Source of the DNA: DASSBR01 sp035708085
GTDB taxonomy: Bacteria; Pseudomonadota; Gammaproteobacteria; Natronospirales; DASSBR01
Length of the DNA stretch: 28,153 bases
Assembly (NCBI GenBank): GCA_035708085.1
Contig: DASSTE010000059.1
Location: 1 to 28,153 of the forward strand
Direction: 5' to 3'
A program made the translations under genes and the position numbers. Positions 7,108 to 15,249 of this stretch are shown in pieces (within the stretch, counting starts at the first letter, position 1; each line of letters begins with the position of its first letter). Under the pieces are notes generated by a model. That model was not told the DNA's origin, searched no databases, and was given only the letters and a program-made list of their open reading frames with translations.

Positions 7108-7135
7108 AAATCGCGGCCTAAGGCCGCTCCTACAG
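7108..7135. repeat. REP-like palindrome
   Basis: On the - strand it reads CTGTAGGAGCGGCC, TTA, then GGCCGCGATTT; the stem is GCGGCC/GGCCGC (7113-7118/7122-7127). Such TAGGAGCGGC...GCCGCGA elements are classic REP sequences of pseudomonads and xanthomonads. It abuts the stop codon of the phosphatase gene (7136-7138). Confidence 0.8.
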
Positions 7136-7648
7136 TTACCGCTTGCCGGCGCCGCCTACGACGACGGCCGCTGCTTGCCGGCGGCGTAGATGCGCAATCA
7201 GGCCGTCGCTCGCCTCCTCCACCAGATCAAGGACGTGGCCGAAGCCGTCCTGGCCGCCGTAATATGGGTCGGGGACCGAGCGCTCCTTCGTATGGGGGGC
7301 GAATTCCAGGAATAGCTTGACCCTTGACTGGTATTCCGGCGGGCACATCGCCTGCAGGTAATTCAAGTTTGCCTCGTCCATCGCGAGGACGTAATCGAAG
7401 TGGGCGAAGTCCTGGTCACCAACAACCCGCGCGCGCATGTCGGCGAGGTCCACGCCCCGCTCGCGCGCCGCCGCCTGCGCACGTGCGTCCGGCGGAGCGC
7501 CGAGATGGTAGGCGTGCGTGCCGGCGGAATCGATTTCAACCTCGAGTTCCGGCGCCTTCTCCGCCAGGCGCTTGCGGAACACACCTTCCGCGGTCGGTGA
7601 GCGGCAGATGTTACCCATGCAGACAAAAAGTACTGATGTTTTAGTCAC
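7136..7648 (-). CDS. Low-molecular-weight protein-tyrosine phosphatase
   Basis: Cytoplasmic phosphatase that removes phosphate from tyrosine residues. In bacteria it is often paired with tyrosine kinases controlling polysaccharide export, and the substrate here is unknown. The family signature CMGNICRS (Cys10, Arg16) is at the N terminus. The general-acid motif DPYY (Asp127) is near the C terminus, and SAGTHAYHLG supplies the middle conserved region. The 170 residues are slightly long, with a poorly conserved Ala/Val/Gly tail after residue about 155. The start is a GTG with no strong Shine-Dalgarno, but the motif position allows no shorter start. It is the last gene of the envelope block, 25 bases after kdsB. 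Confidence 0.94.
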   Translation of the reverse strand: MTKTSVLFVCMGNICRSPTAEGVFRKRLAEKAPELEVEIDSAGTHAYHLGAPPDARAQAAARERGVDLADMRARVVGDQDFAHFDYVLAMDEANLNYLQAMCPPEYQSRVKLFLEFAPHTKERSVPDPYYGGQDGFGHVLDLVEEASDGLIAHLRRRQAAAVVVGGAGKR

Positions 7649-7673
7649 TTACGAACTGTTCAAAGAATCTGGA

Positions 7674-8429
7674 TTAAGTTATTAGGTTCAACATGGCGGC
7701 CTCGACACGCGCCAAATCGGCGGCCGTATCGACACCGGCCGGCGGCGCGGGATCGACAGTCCCGACGACGATGTCGATGCCGAGCCACAAGGCGCGCAAC
7801 TGCTCCAGACGTTCCGCCAATTCCAGCGGGCACGGCAACATCTGCGTCAACGTTTGCAGCGTTTCGACGCGGTAGGCGTACAGGCCGATGTGGCGCAGCC
7901 CCAGCGTGCCGTGGGGCTTGCCGTCCGCTGCACGATTCGCAGGAATCGGCGCGCGGCTGAAATACAGAGCATGCGCTTCGGCGTCGCACACTACTTTGAC
8001 GGCGTTTGGGTTTTTGAATTCCCCTGGATCGGTGATCGGCGTTGCCAGCGTCGCGATACCGGCGCGATCGGCGGCGGCCAATTTTTGCGCGACAGCGGCG
8101 ATCAGTGGTGGAGACATGAGCGGCTCATCGCCCTGCAGATTGACGATGATCGCATCGGGCTGCCAGTCACGTTTTGCGGCCACTTCGGCGATGCGGTCCG
8201 TGCCGCTGGCATGTGTAGCGGCCGTCAGCATCGCATCCGCACCGAAAGCCCGGCAGGCTTCGACGATTCGCTCATCGTCGGTGGCGACTGTGACGTCGAT
8301 CGCGCCGCTTGCAATTGCGCGCTCGAATGTGTGCTGTATCAGCGGCTTGCCGGCGATCATCGCGAGCGGCTTGGCCGGCAGGCGCTCCGAGCCGTAGCGC
8401 GCCGGGATCACAACATGAAACGGCGCCAT
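7674..8429 (-). CDS. kdsB: 3-deoxy-manno-octulosonate cytidylyltransferase (CMP-KDO synthetase)
   Basis: Activates KDO with CTP to CMP-KDO, the donor used to attach the inner core to lipid A. The opening HVVIPARYGSERLPAKPL is the nucleotide-binding signature. HASGTDRIAEV, VNLQGDEPL, LYFSRAPIP and GLYAYR are all conserved KdsB blocks. Its 251 residues match the family. Its ATG immediately follows the stop codon of the Trm112-like gene (8430-8432), so translation is probably coupled. lpxK and msbA upstream belong to the same LPS pathway. Confidence 0.97.
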   Translation of the reverse strand: MAPFHVVIPARYGSERLPAKPLAMIAGKPLIQHTFERAIASGAIDVTVATDDERIVEACRAFGADAMLTAATHASGTDRIAEVAAKRDWQPDAIIVNLQGDEPLMSPPLIAAVAQKLAAADRAGIATLATPITDPGEFKNPNAVKVVCDAEAHALYFSRAPIPANRAADGKPHGTLGLRHIGLYAYRVETLQTLTQMLPCPLELAERLEQLRALWLGIDIVVGTVDPAPPAGVDTAADLARVEAAMLNLIT

Positions 8430-8615
8430 TCAGGCGGTGACTTCTTCATCCGGCGCAAGCTGCCGAGCCTCGTCTTCCAGCATCACGGGGATGTCGTCCC
8501 GGATCGGGTATGCGAGCCGGTCCAGCTTGCAGATCAACTCGCCGGCCGTCTTGTCGTATACCAGCGGCCCCTTGCAGATCGGGCAGGCGAGAATGTCGAG
8601 GAGTTTCTTGTCCAT
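8430..8615 (-). CDS. Trm112-like small zinc-site protein (YcaR type)
   Basis: A 61-residue protein, MDKKLLDILACPICKGPL..., ending in an acidic tail. It belongs to the Trm112/YcaR family, whose gene very commonly lies between lpxK and kdsB. Eukaryotic Trm112 activates methyltransferases; the bacterial role is not established. Only CPIC and one later Cys (in ELICKLD) are present, so the full four-Cys site of Trm112 is incomplete, which is usual for YcaR. An AAGGA-like Shine-Dalgarno precedes the ATG. The gene is directly followed by kdsB. Confidence 0.93.
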   Translation of the reverse strand: MDKKLLDILACPICKGPLVYDKTAGELICKLDRLAYPIRDDIPVMLEDEARQLAPDEEVTA

Positions 8616-8638
8616 ACGCTGTCCTTTGGTTCAAAGAC

Positions 8639-8665
8639 GCCCTTCGACGGGCTCAGGGCGAACGG
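8639..8665. repeat. GCCCTTCGAC-type dispersed repeat
   Basis: GCCCTTCGACGGGCTCAGGG followed by CGAACGG, with CGCCCT/AGGGCG arms able to pair. It matches by memory a very widespread dispersed bacterial repeat (CCCTTCGACAAGCTCAGGGCGAAC type). It occupies half of the 54-base gap between the lpxK stop and the trm112-like start. Confidence 0.75.
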
Positions 8666-8669
8666 CGAA

Positions 8670-9683
8670 TTATTTTACGCGGACCAGGCCGGCGATGCGC
8701 GCCAGCAGATCCTCGGCCTCCGCTTGCGGCAATCGGGCTTCCGCGGGCACCGTCCAGAGCCGCTCGTCATTGACGGCGGGGAGCTTGACGGCATCCTTTT
8801 CGGTCATCAGTACCGGCAGCTCGTCGCCGAAGGCGACGTCCTCGACGCCCAGCGCGGCATGATCCGGGAACGGATGTGCAATCACGTCAAGGCCGTGCTC
8901 GCGCAGCATGGCGAAAAACTGTTCCGGGTGGCCGATACCGGCGACGGCGTGAACCGCCGAATCGTGGAACGATTCAAGAGAACGTGCGCTTTCATTAGCC
9001 AGCGAACGCGCCGTAGGCAAGTCAAGAGTCATCGATAATGCGCCCGGCAATGCAAAACGACTGGCATCGCCCTTGATGACGATGCAATCCACGTGGTCCA
9101 GCCGCGCGGCGGTTTCGCGCAGCGGGCCGGCCGGCAGCAACCAGCCATTGCCAAGCCCGCGCTCGCCGTCGATCGTGGCGATTTCGAAATCGCGCACCAG
9201 CCCGTAATGCTGCAGACCGTCGTCGGCGATGATGACATCAACCGACTCGTTGTCGAGCAGGCGCGCTGCGGCTGCGGCCCGGTCCGGGCCGGCGACGACC
9301 GGGCATTGCGTCGCCCGCGCGAGCAGCACCGCTTCGTCGCCGACTTCCGCCGCGACGCTCGTTGGCGTCACGTCGCGTGGCCAGTAGCGGGCCTGGCCGC
9401 CGTAGCCGCGCGTGACGATACCGGGCCTGATGCCGCGTTCGCGCAAGGCCTTCGCCAGCCAGATCGTGAATGGCGTCTTGCCGCTGCCGCCGGCGGTGAT
9501 ATTGCCCACCACCACCACCGGCGCAGTTAGACGGCGGCTCGGCAGCAGCCCGCGGCGATAGGCGGCGCGGCGAAAGGTGCTTGCGCCACGGAAGACATAG
9601 GAGAGGAGCTGCAGGCCGAAGGGAGGCCGCCGATTGCTGTACCAGACTGATACGAAGGCTTTTTCCAGACGAGTACGATTCAT
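8670..9683 (-). CDS. lpxK: Tetraacyldisaccharide 4'-kinase LpxK
   Basis: Phosphorylates the 4' position of the lipid A disaccharide precursor at the inner membrane, the sixth step of the Raetz pathway. An N-terminal membrane-associating stretch precedes the P-loop GNITAGGSGKTP (about residues 59-70). RGYGG and the DDGLQH motif (IIADDGLQHYGL) are the LpxK signature. The 337 residues are normal. It follows msbA after 97 bases, nearly all of which are the CTC palindromic repeat; its start codon is 13 bases from the repeat edge. The terminal codons overlap nothing and the next gene is trm112-like. Confidence 0.96.
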   Translation of the reverse strand: MNRTRLEKAFVSVWYSNRRPPFGLQLLSYVFRGASTFRRAAYRRGLLPSRRLTAPVVVVGNITAGGSGKTPFTIWLAKALRERGIRPGIVTRGYGGQARYWPRDVTPTSVAAEVGDEAVLLARATQCPVVAGPDRAAAAARLLDNESVDVIIADDGLQHYGLVRDFEIATIDGERGLGNGWLLPAGPLRETAARLDHVDCIVIKGDASRFALPGALSMTLDLPTARSLANESARSLESFHDSAVHAVAGIGHPEQFFAMLREHGLDVIAHPFPDHAALGVEDVAFGDELPVLMTEKDAVKLPAVNDERLWTVPAEARLPQAEAEDLLARIAGLVRVK

Positions 9684-9695
9684 CCTGATTTAAAC

Positions 9696-9805
9696 ACCCA
9701 TCACTCTGGCCCTCTCCCTGAGGGAGAGGGAATAAGATGCGATGCTGCGACCGCACAAGCCGACTCTTGCTCCTTCTCCCTCAGGGAGAAGGTTGGGATG
9801 AGGGG
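9696..9805. repeat. Twin-palindrome CTC-type repeat, copy 2, ending in msbA
   Basis: Palindromes CCCTCTCCC/GGGAGAGGG (9710-9718/9722-9730, spacer TGA) and CCTTCTCCC/GGGAGAAGG (9772-9780/9784-9792, spacer TCA). It is the inverted counterpart of 2896-3004, including the trailing GGGATGAGGGG. The spacer of the second palindrome (9781-9783) is the TGA stop codon of msbA on the - strand. Confidence 0.85.
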
Positions 9806-11568
9806 TGTTCATTTTCCGGTTCCCGGAACTGCATGCGGTAGAGGTTGGCGTAGGCGCCCTCCGCGGCCAGCAGGCTCTTGTGCGTGCCGGTTTCGATGAT
9901 GCGGCCGTGATCCAGCATGACGATCTGGTCGGCCTTTTCGATCGTCGATAACCGGTGCGCAATGACGAGCGTCGTCCGTTCGCGCATCAGCGCCTCGAGC
10001 GCCTGCTGAATGTGCCGCTCGGCGGTCACGTCGAGTGCCGATGTCGCTTCGTCCAGGATCAGGATCGGCGCATCCTTGAGCAGCGCACGCGCAATGGCAA
10101 TGCGCTGGCGCTGGCCGCCGGACAGCAGCAGGCCGCGGTCGCCGACGATGGTGTCCAGTCCGTCCGGCATTGCTCGGACGAAGTCCAGCGCATGCGCCGC
10201 ATCGAGCGCCGCTTCAATGGCCGCGCGGTCAGCCTCTTCGAGCCCGCCGTAAGCGACATTATGCGCAAGCGTGTCGTTGAACAGCGTGACGTCCTGGCTG
10301 ACCAGCGCAATCTGGCGACGCAGATCGGGGAGGCGGTACTCGCGCAGATCGCGCCCGTCAAGCAATACGGCGCCCTCGCGCGGATCGTAAAAGCGCGGCA
10401 ACAGGTTCGCCAGCGTGCTCTTGCCGCTACCGGAATGGCCGACCAGCGCCAGCGTCCGCCCCGCGTCGACTTTGCAGGAAACGCCTCTCAGCACGTCGCC
10501 CTTGGCGGCGTCGTAGGCGAAATGAATATCGCGGAACTCGACGTCGCCGCGCGCACGCACGATCGGCGTTGGCCCACCGGCGTCTTCGGAATCGGCATCC
10601 AGCAACTCGAAAATGCTCTCGCCGGCGGCAATGCCCTTCTGCAGCGGCGACGTAACGCTCGTCAGGTGCCTGAGCGGCGCCATCAGCATCAGCGCCGCCG
10701 TCAGAAACGACACAAAGCTGCCGACCGTGATCGAATGCAGCACCGTGCCGCTGGTGGCGAGGAAGATGATCGCCGCGATGCCAAGGCCGGCGATGAACTG
10801 CACTACCGGCATGCTGGCCGCGTTGGTCGCGGCGAGTTTCACGTTCAGATAACGGTTGCGCTCGTTGACGGTCTCGAACTGCCGGTTTTCATGCTCTTCG
10901 CCACCGAAGATCTTGACCACGCGGTGGCCGGTGATGACCTCCTCCGTCAGCCGCGTCACATCGCCCATTGAATCCTGGATGCGGCGACTATAACGGCGAA
11001 ATCGCTGGCTGACGTAGCGCACCAGCCAGACGATGACCGGCCCCAGCACGATCACCAGCAACGACAGCTTCCAGCTCACCCAGAACATCCAGACCAGCAA
11101 GCCGATGACCGTCAGGGTGTCCTGCACCAGCGTCGTCACCGCGGTACTGGTCGCCTCCGCCACCTGCTCGATGTTGTAGGTCAATTTCGACACCAGCACG
11201 CCGGCGGCGCTGCGGTCGTAGTACGCCGTCGGCAGCGTCAGGAACTTGTGAAACACATCGGCGCGCAGCGACTTGATGACGCGCCGGCCGACCCAGTTGA
11301 TATAGAACTTGGAAAGGAAGGCCGCGACGCCGCGCAAAATGAAGATACCGACGATTGCCAGCGGCACCGCGCGAATCGCCTCCGGATCGTGATGCACAAA
11401 GCTGCCGTCGAGCAGCGGCTTCATCAGGTAAGCGAACGCCGGCTGCGTGAACGCGTAAACGATCATGCCGACCATCGCCAGCGTGAACAGCTTCCAGTAC
11501 GGCCGCACGTAGCCGAGCAGCCGCCGGTAGATCGCGAGCGAACGCGTGTCGAGCGGCTGCTTGCTCAT
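9781..11568 (-). CDS. msbA: Lipid A export ATP-binding/permease protein MsbA
   Basis: Inner-membrane ABC half-transporter, working as a homodimer, that flips lipid A-core to the periplasmic leaflet. The N-terminal six-helix domain spans roughly residues 20-320. The nucleotide-binding domain has Walker A GHSGSGKST (Lys383), signature LSGGQRQR, Walker B ILILDEATSALD and switch VIAHRLSTI. The 595 residues are slightly longer than E. coli MsbA (582). The last residues (after FREPENE) are encoded by the CTC repeat, which also supplies the stop, so the native C terminus was probably altered by repeat insertion. It starts 9 bases after exbD. Confidence 0.96.
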   Translation of the reverse strand: MSKQPLDTRSLAIYRRLLGYVRPYWKLFTLAMVGMIVYAFTQPAFAYLMKPLLDGSFVHHDPEAIRAVPLAIVGIFILRGVAAFLSKFYINWVGRRVIKSLRADVFHKFLTLPTAYYDRSAAGVLVSKLTYNIEQVAEATSTAVTTLVQDTLTVIGLLVWMFWVSWKLSLLVIVLGPVIVWLVRYVSQRFRRYSRRIQDSMGDVTRLTEEVITGHRVVKIFGGEEHENRQFETVNERNRYLNVKLAATNAASMPVVQFIAGLGIAAIIFLATSGTVLHSITVGSFVSFLTAALMLMAPLRHLTSVTSPLQKGIAAGESIFELLDADSEDAGGPTPIVRARGDVEFRDIHFAYDAAKGDVLRGVSCKVDAGRTLALVGHSGSGKSTLANLLPRFYDPREGAVLLDGRDLREYRLPDLRRQIALVSQDVTLFNDTLAHNVAYGGLEEADRAAIEAALDAAHALDFVRAMPDGLDTIVGDRGLLLSGGQRQRIAIARALLKDAPILILDEATSALDVTAERHIQQALEALMRERTTLVIAHRLSTIEKADQIVMLDHGRIIETGTHKSLLAAEGAYANLYRMQFREPENEHPSSQPSP

Positions 11569-11577
11569 GTCATCAAC

Positions 11578-12000
11578 TTACGTGGCTGACTGCGTGTGCG
11601 TCGTCACGATGTTGAGATGCACGAAGCCCAATTCACCGGCGACATCCATTGCCGTCACCACCGACTGATGCGTGGTGCGCGCGTCGGCGCGGATCGTCAG
11701 CGGCCGCTTGAACTGGCCATCGGCCGCCGCGGCCAGCGTTTTCTTCAACGCGTCGGCGCTGCCATTGGTCAACCGGCGCCCGTTAATGTAGTAATGGCCT
11801 TTCGCATCGATCGCCACGACGATCGCGGAGCGCGCTGCCTGCGCCGCCGGCGCCGCCGCCTTCGGCAGCTCGATCTGCACGTCGCCATGCTTGACGAACG
11901 TGCTCGTCAGCATGAAAAACACCAGCAGCACCAGCACCACATCAACCAGGTTGATGATGTTGAGTTCGGGCTCCTCGACCGGCCGCCGGGTGAGCTTCAC
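11578..12000 (-). CDS. exbD: ExbD/TolR-family proton-channel protein
   Basis: Inner-membrane partner of ExbB that converts proton flow into mechanical work at the outer membrane. Single N-terminal helix (about residues 15-37) with the essential membrane Asp20 in NLVDVVLVLLVFFML, then a periplasmic domain with the conserved RADARTTHQSVVTAMDVAGELGF pattern. It has 140 residues, as usual. Its ATG overlaps the exbB stop by 4 bases (ATGA). No tonB gene is adjacent. Homologues at this place beside msbA are often called ExbBD but could drive a different partner (TolA-like or none); the substrate is open. Confidence 0.92.
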   Translation of the reverse strand: MKLTRRPVEEPELNIINLVDVVLVLLVFFMLTSTFVKHGDVQIELPKAAAPAAQAARSAIVVAIDAKGHYYINGRRLTNGSADALKKTLAAAADGQFKRPLTIRADARTTHQSVVTAMDVAGELGFVHLNIVTTHTQSAT

Positions 12001-12629
12001 GCCGCCTCGTCCTGCAATTCGTCGTCCCGGCGCTCAGTGATCGTATCCACCAGCTTGATCGCTTCCTGCTCCATCATCACGACCAGGTACTCGATCCGGC
12101 CACGCAGATAGCGGTACGCGATCAGCGCGGGGATCGCGACTGCGAGACCGGCTGCGGTGGTCACCAATGCCTGCGCAACACCGGCCGCCATCATTGTCGG
12201 ATCGCCGCCGGCGCGAGCGCCCAGGGCGCCGAATGCGCTCATGATGCCGATCACGGTGCCAAGCAGACCCAGCAGCGGCGAAATCGACGCGATGGTGCCG
12301 AGCGTATTCAGATACCGCTCCAGCTCATGCACCACATGCCGACCGGTATCCTCGATGCTTTCCTTCATCAGAACGCGGTCCCGATGCCGGTTCTCGAGCC
12401 CCGCCGCGAGCATGCACCCGAGCGGAGAGCCCTTCCGCAGCGCATCGAGGTTTTCTTCGGTCAGCTCGTCCTTGCTCAGCCAGCTCCAGATCTGCGCCCG
12501 CAGATGCGACGGCAGCACCCGCTTGGGCTGCAGCGTCCACAGCCGCTCGACAATGATGCTCACGCCGATCACCGAGCACAGGATGATCGGCCACATGATC
12601 CAGCCGCCGGCTTCGATTATTTCAAGCAT
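11997..12629 (-). CDS. exbB: ExbB/TolQ/MotA-family proton-channel protein
   Basis: Three-helix inner-membrane subunit forming the pentameric channel around ExbD. An N-terminal helix (WIMWPIILCSVIGVSIIVER) is followed by a cytoplasmic loop. Two C-terminal helices then contain the MotA/ExbB block SPLLGLLGTVIGIMSAF and VAQALVTTAAGLAVAIPALIAY. The 210 residues match short ExbB proteins. A TAAGG Shine-Dalgarno-like sequence precedes the ATG. Upstream, 216 bases separate it from comEC, mainly a repeat, so it may have its own promoter, though none was recognised. Confidence 0.93.
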   Translation of the reverse strand: MLEIIEAGGWIMWPIILCSVIGVSIIVERLWTLQPKRVLPSHLRAQIWSWLSKDELTEENLDALRKGSPLGCMLAAGLENRHRDRVLMKESIEDTGRHVVHELERYLNTLGTIASISPLLGLLGTVIGIMSAFGALGARAGGDPTMMAAGVAQALVTTAAGLAVAIPALIAYRYLRGRIEYLVVMMEQEAIKLVDTITERRDDELQDEAA

Positions 12630-12680
12630 TTACCCTTACTTCCCCCGCCAAATCCAGCGACAACATCCCAACCGCTGAAG

Positions 12681-12801
12681 AGGCGACAACGTATCGAGGC
12701 GATGCGGTGACTTCTCTCAGGGCTGTGTGAGGCAGAAGCCGAACCCAGAGCCTACAGGGACGTATTCACGGCGTCCCTGAGAGAAGTTACCGCGTCGCCG
12801 G
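12681..12801 (+). repeat. Dispersed 90-nt stem repeat, copy 2
   Basis: Core 12704-12793 with arms 12704-12722 and 12775-12793: 18 of 19 Watson-Crick pairs plus one G-T wobble. Inner hairpin AGGGACG/CGTCCCT as in copy 1 (3057-3146). Three differences from copy 1, two of which keep pairing as wobbles on the + strand. It fills most of the comEC-exbB gap (12630-12845) and is antisense to both neighbours. Confidence 0.85.
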
Positions 12802-12845
12802 CGCATCACGGTTTCAGCAACCGAGGATCATACTGGATTTCGCCA

Positions 12846-15218
12846 CTATTCACAGGACGTTTCGCCCGCCCGCGTCCACAAACGGCGGTGATCCGGTCGC
12901 CAGGCGGCAACCAACTTGACCTTTTTCGCAACGCGCAGATGAATCGCACCGCATGCCGCCGTATTCAGCAGGTCGGCGCCGACTGCGCGATAGCGCATCT
13001 TCACGACCGCCCGCGGAAAATCCCACTGATTCCGGTACCCGACCGGAAACAGCACAAAATCCGGATCGACCGCCCGCACGAACGGCCTGCTCGACGAGCT
13101 CGCGCTGCCATGATGCGGCGCGACCAGAATATCGCTACGCAGCTCCGCCCGATCCTCCGCCACCAGCCGCTGCTCGGCCTCCACCTCGATATCGCCGGTC
13201 AACAGCGCGCTGCCGCCGGCGGCCGATATCTTGAGCACGCAGGAACGGTTATTGTCCGACTCAAGACCATCGGCGTTCGGCGGATTAAGAATCGCGAACG
13301 CCACCCCATCCCAGCGCCAATGCTCACCCGCGACACAGGCGGTCGAACCTGGAAACTGCGAACCCGCGCTCGTCACTACCGGCAATTGCGGAAACGCCGC
13401 CAGCACCGACTGCGCCCCGCCGGCCTGATCGCTATCGCCGTGACTGATCAGCAGCATGTCCGGGTCGGTGATATCAAGGCTGCGTAAATAAGGCACGACC
13501 ACCAGGTCGCCCGTATCCGAGCCGCTGCCGAAATCCGGGCCGGTATCGAAAATCAGCGTATGCGCGTGCGTCCGCACGACGGCCGAAAGCCCCTGCCCCA
13601 CGTCAAGCAGTGTCAGGTCGAAACCACCCTCGGGCGGAATCGCACGCGGTGCGAGCAGCAACGGCGCGATCATCACTGCGCCCAGCCAGCGTGCCGGAAT
13701 ACCGCGCGGCGCAAGCAGCAAGATCACTCCCGAGACCGCCAGCAAGGCCAACCAGATCGACGGCGTCGGCAAATGCACCTGCGCCTGCGGCAGCGCGGCA
13801 AACCAGGTTAATACCGGCCACAGCCCCTTCAGGCACAGCGCCGCCCCGCCCAGAAAAAACTGGCCCGCCGGCAACCAGATCGCACCAGCGACCACGCCGA
13901 CTAGTGCCAGCGGCACCACCGCCAGTTCAAATACCGGAATCGCAATCAGGTTCGCGAACGGCCCGACCACCGACGCCTGCCCGAAGAACAACGTCAGAAA
14001 CGGCAACAAACTGATACTGACCGCCACCTGCGCCCACAGCATCGTCCGCAGCCAGCCGCGCCGCGGCCGGCCGGCGAATACGTAAATCAGCACCGCGACC
14101 GCGCCGAACGACAGCCAGAATCCAGGCGACGCGGGCGCCAGTGGATCGATCAGCAGCACGCCAATCAGCGCCACCGCCAGAACCGAAAGCGGTCGCGTCT
14201 CGCGCCCGCGCCAAAGCGCAACGGCCGCGACCACGAACATAATCAGCGCGCGCTGGACCGGAATGCCGAAGCCGGCAATCAGGGAATAGGCGATCGCGAC
14301 AAGCAGCCCGCCGGTCACCGCCGCCCGCCGCGCCGCCAACCGCTCGCAAAGCCGCAGACTCCGCCGCCAGAAAAAGCCGATCAGCCACCCGACGAAACCC
14401 GCCACCAGCACGATGTGCGAGCCCGATATCACCACCAGGTGCGTAATGCCCGTACGACGAAACAAATCCCACTGCGCGCCGGGAATATCGTGGCCGTCGC
14501 CGATGGTCACACCCTTCAGAATGCCGGCGTAAGGGCTCCCCGGCACCGCGTGATCGATCACCGCCGCGAAGCTGCGCCGCAAATGCAACAGCAAGCCGCC
14601 GCCGTCGGCGTCAATACGCTTTGCCCGCCCGTGGCGCACATAGCCGGTCGCATCGATGCCGTTCCGAAACAGCCAGCCCTCGTAATCGAACCCGCCGGGA
14701 TTCTGGAAGCCGTTCGGCCGCTTCAGACGCACCCTAAAGCGCCAGGTCTCGCCGGGGCGCGGCATCGCGTCCGGCCAGTACCAGTTCAGGCGAATATTGC
14801 GCGGCGGCTTCACAAGCGGCGTCGCGCTGTCGAAATGCGTCACGCGCAACGTCATCCGCACCAGCCGTCCCTCGCGCTTCGGAAACGGCTGCACGACGCC
14901 GGTGACATTGAGATCGACGCCTTCGAGCCCGGAAGGTAAACGATGCTGCAGCGCCTCGTGCGCCGGGAACCAGGCCCAGGCAAAACCAAGCGCAATGATC
15001 ACCAGATAACGCCCGAGCGGCCACCGCCAGGCCAGCAGCAGCGGCGCAAGCAACGCCAGCCAGCGAACCGGCGGCAGCACCGGCAAGTAATCCAACAACA
15101 TGACGCCGAACAGAAAGGCGAGCGCCGCTGCCGGCAGGTTGAGAGCTACATCACGCTTGGACTCTGCTATTACTTCTTTTTGCAGTATTACAGCGCCAGG
15201 CAACCAAACACCCCTCAC
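12846..15218 (-). CDS. comEC: DNA internalization channel ComEC/Rec2
   Basis: Inner-membrane channel that takes up single-stranded DNA during natural transformation. N-terminal helices and a DUF4131/OB-like region (about residues 30-200) are followed by the competence domain with GVTIGDGHDIP and VVISGSHIVLVAGF and many helices (about 225-520). A C-terminal metallo-beta-lactamase domain has DVGQGLSAVV and ISHGDSDQAGG (about 591-601). The 790 residues are typical of the full-length protein. The start is uncertain: the longest frame opens with a GTG at 15218 inside a CTC-type palindromic repeat, and no ATG lies between it and the first helix. A GTG or TTG in the repeat edge is the probable start. 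It lies between lolD and exbB, as in many gammaproteobacteria. Confidence 0.94.
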   Translation of the reverse strand: MRGVWLPGAVILQKEVIAESKRDVALNLPAAALAFLFGVMLLDYLPVLPPVRWLALLAPLLLAWRWPLGRYLVIIALGFAWAWFPAHEALQHRLPSGLEGVDLNVTGVVQPFPKREGRLVRMTLRVTHFDSATPLVKPPRNIRLNWYWPDAMPRPGETWRFRVRLKRPNGFQNPGGFDYEGWLFRNGIDATGYVRHGRAKRIDADGGGLLLHLRRSFAAVIDHAVPGSPYAGILKGVTIGDGHDIPGAQWDLFRRTGITHLVVISGSHIVLVAGFVGWLIGFFWRRSLRLCERLAARRAAVTGGLLVAIAYSLIAGFGIPVQRALIMFVVAAVALWRGRETRPLSVLAVALIGVLLIDPLAPASPGFWLSFGAVAVLIYVFAGRPRRGWLRTMLWAQVAVSISLLPFLTLFFGQASVVGPFANLIAIPVFELAVVPLALVGVVAGAIWLPAGQFFLGGAALCLKGLWPVLTWFAALPQAQVHLPTPSIWLALLAVSGVILLLAPRGIPARWLGAVMIAPLLLAPRAIPPEGGFDLTLLDVGQGLSAVVRTHAHTLIFDTGPDFGSGSDTGDLVVVPYLRSLDITDPDMLLISHGDSDQAGGAQSVLAAFPQLPVVTSAGSQFPGSTACVAGEHWRWDGVAFAILNPPNADGLESDNNRSCVLKISAAGGSALLTGDIEVEAEQRLVAEDRAELRSDILVAPHHGSASSSSRPFVRAVDPDFVLFPVGYRNQWDFPRAVVKMRYRAVGADLLNTAACGAIHLRVAKKVKLVAAWRPDHRRLWTRAGETSCE

Positions 15219-15246
15219 CCCAATCCTCTCTCGAAGAGAGAGGAAA
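15208..15246. repeat. Half CTC-type repeat, one palindrome
   Basis: CACCCCTCACCCC followed by a palindrome TCCTCTCTC/GAGAGAGGA (15224-15232/15236-15244, spacer GAA). It resembles one half of the twin-palindrome repeat. It overlaps the start of the comEC frame and touches the structured element at 15250. Confidence 0.7.
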
Positions 15247-15249
15247 TAA

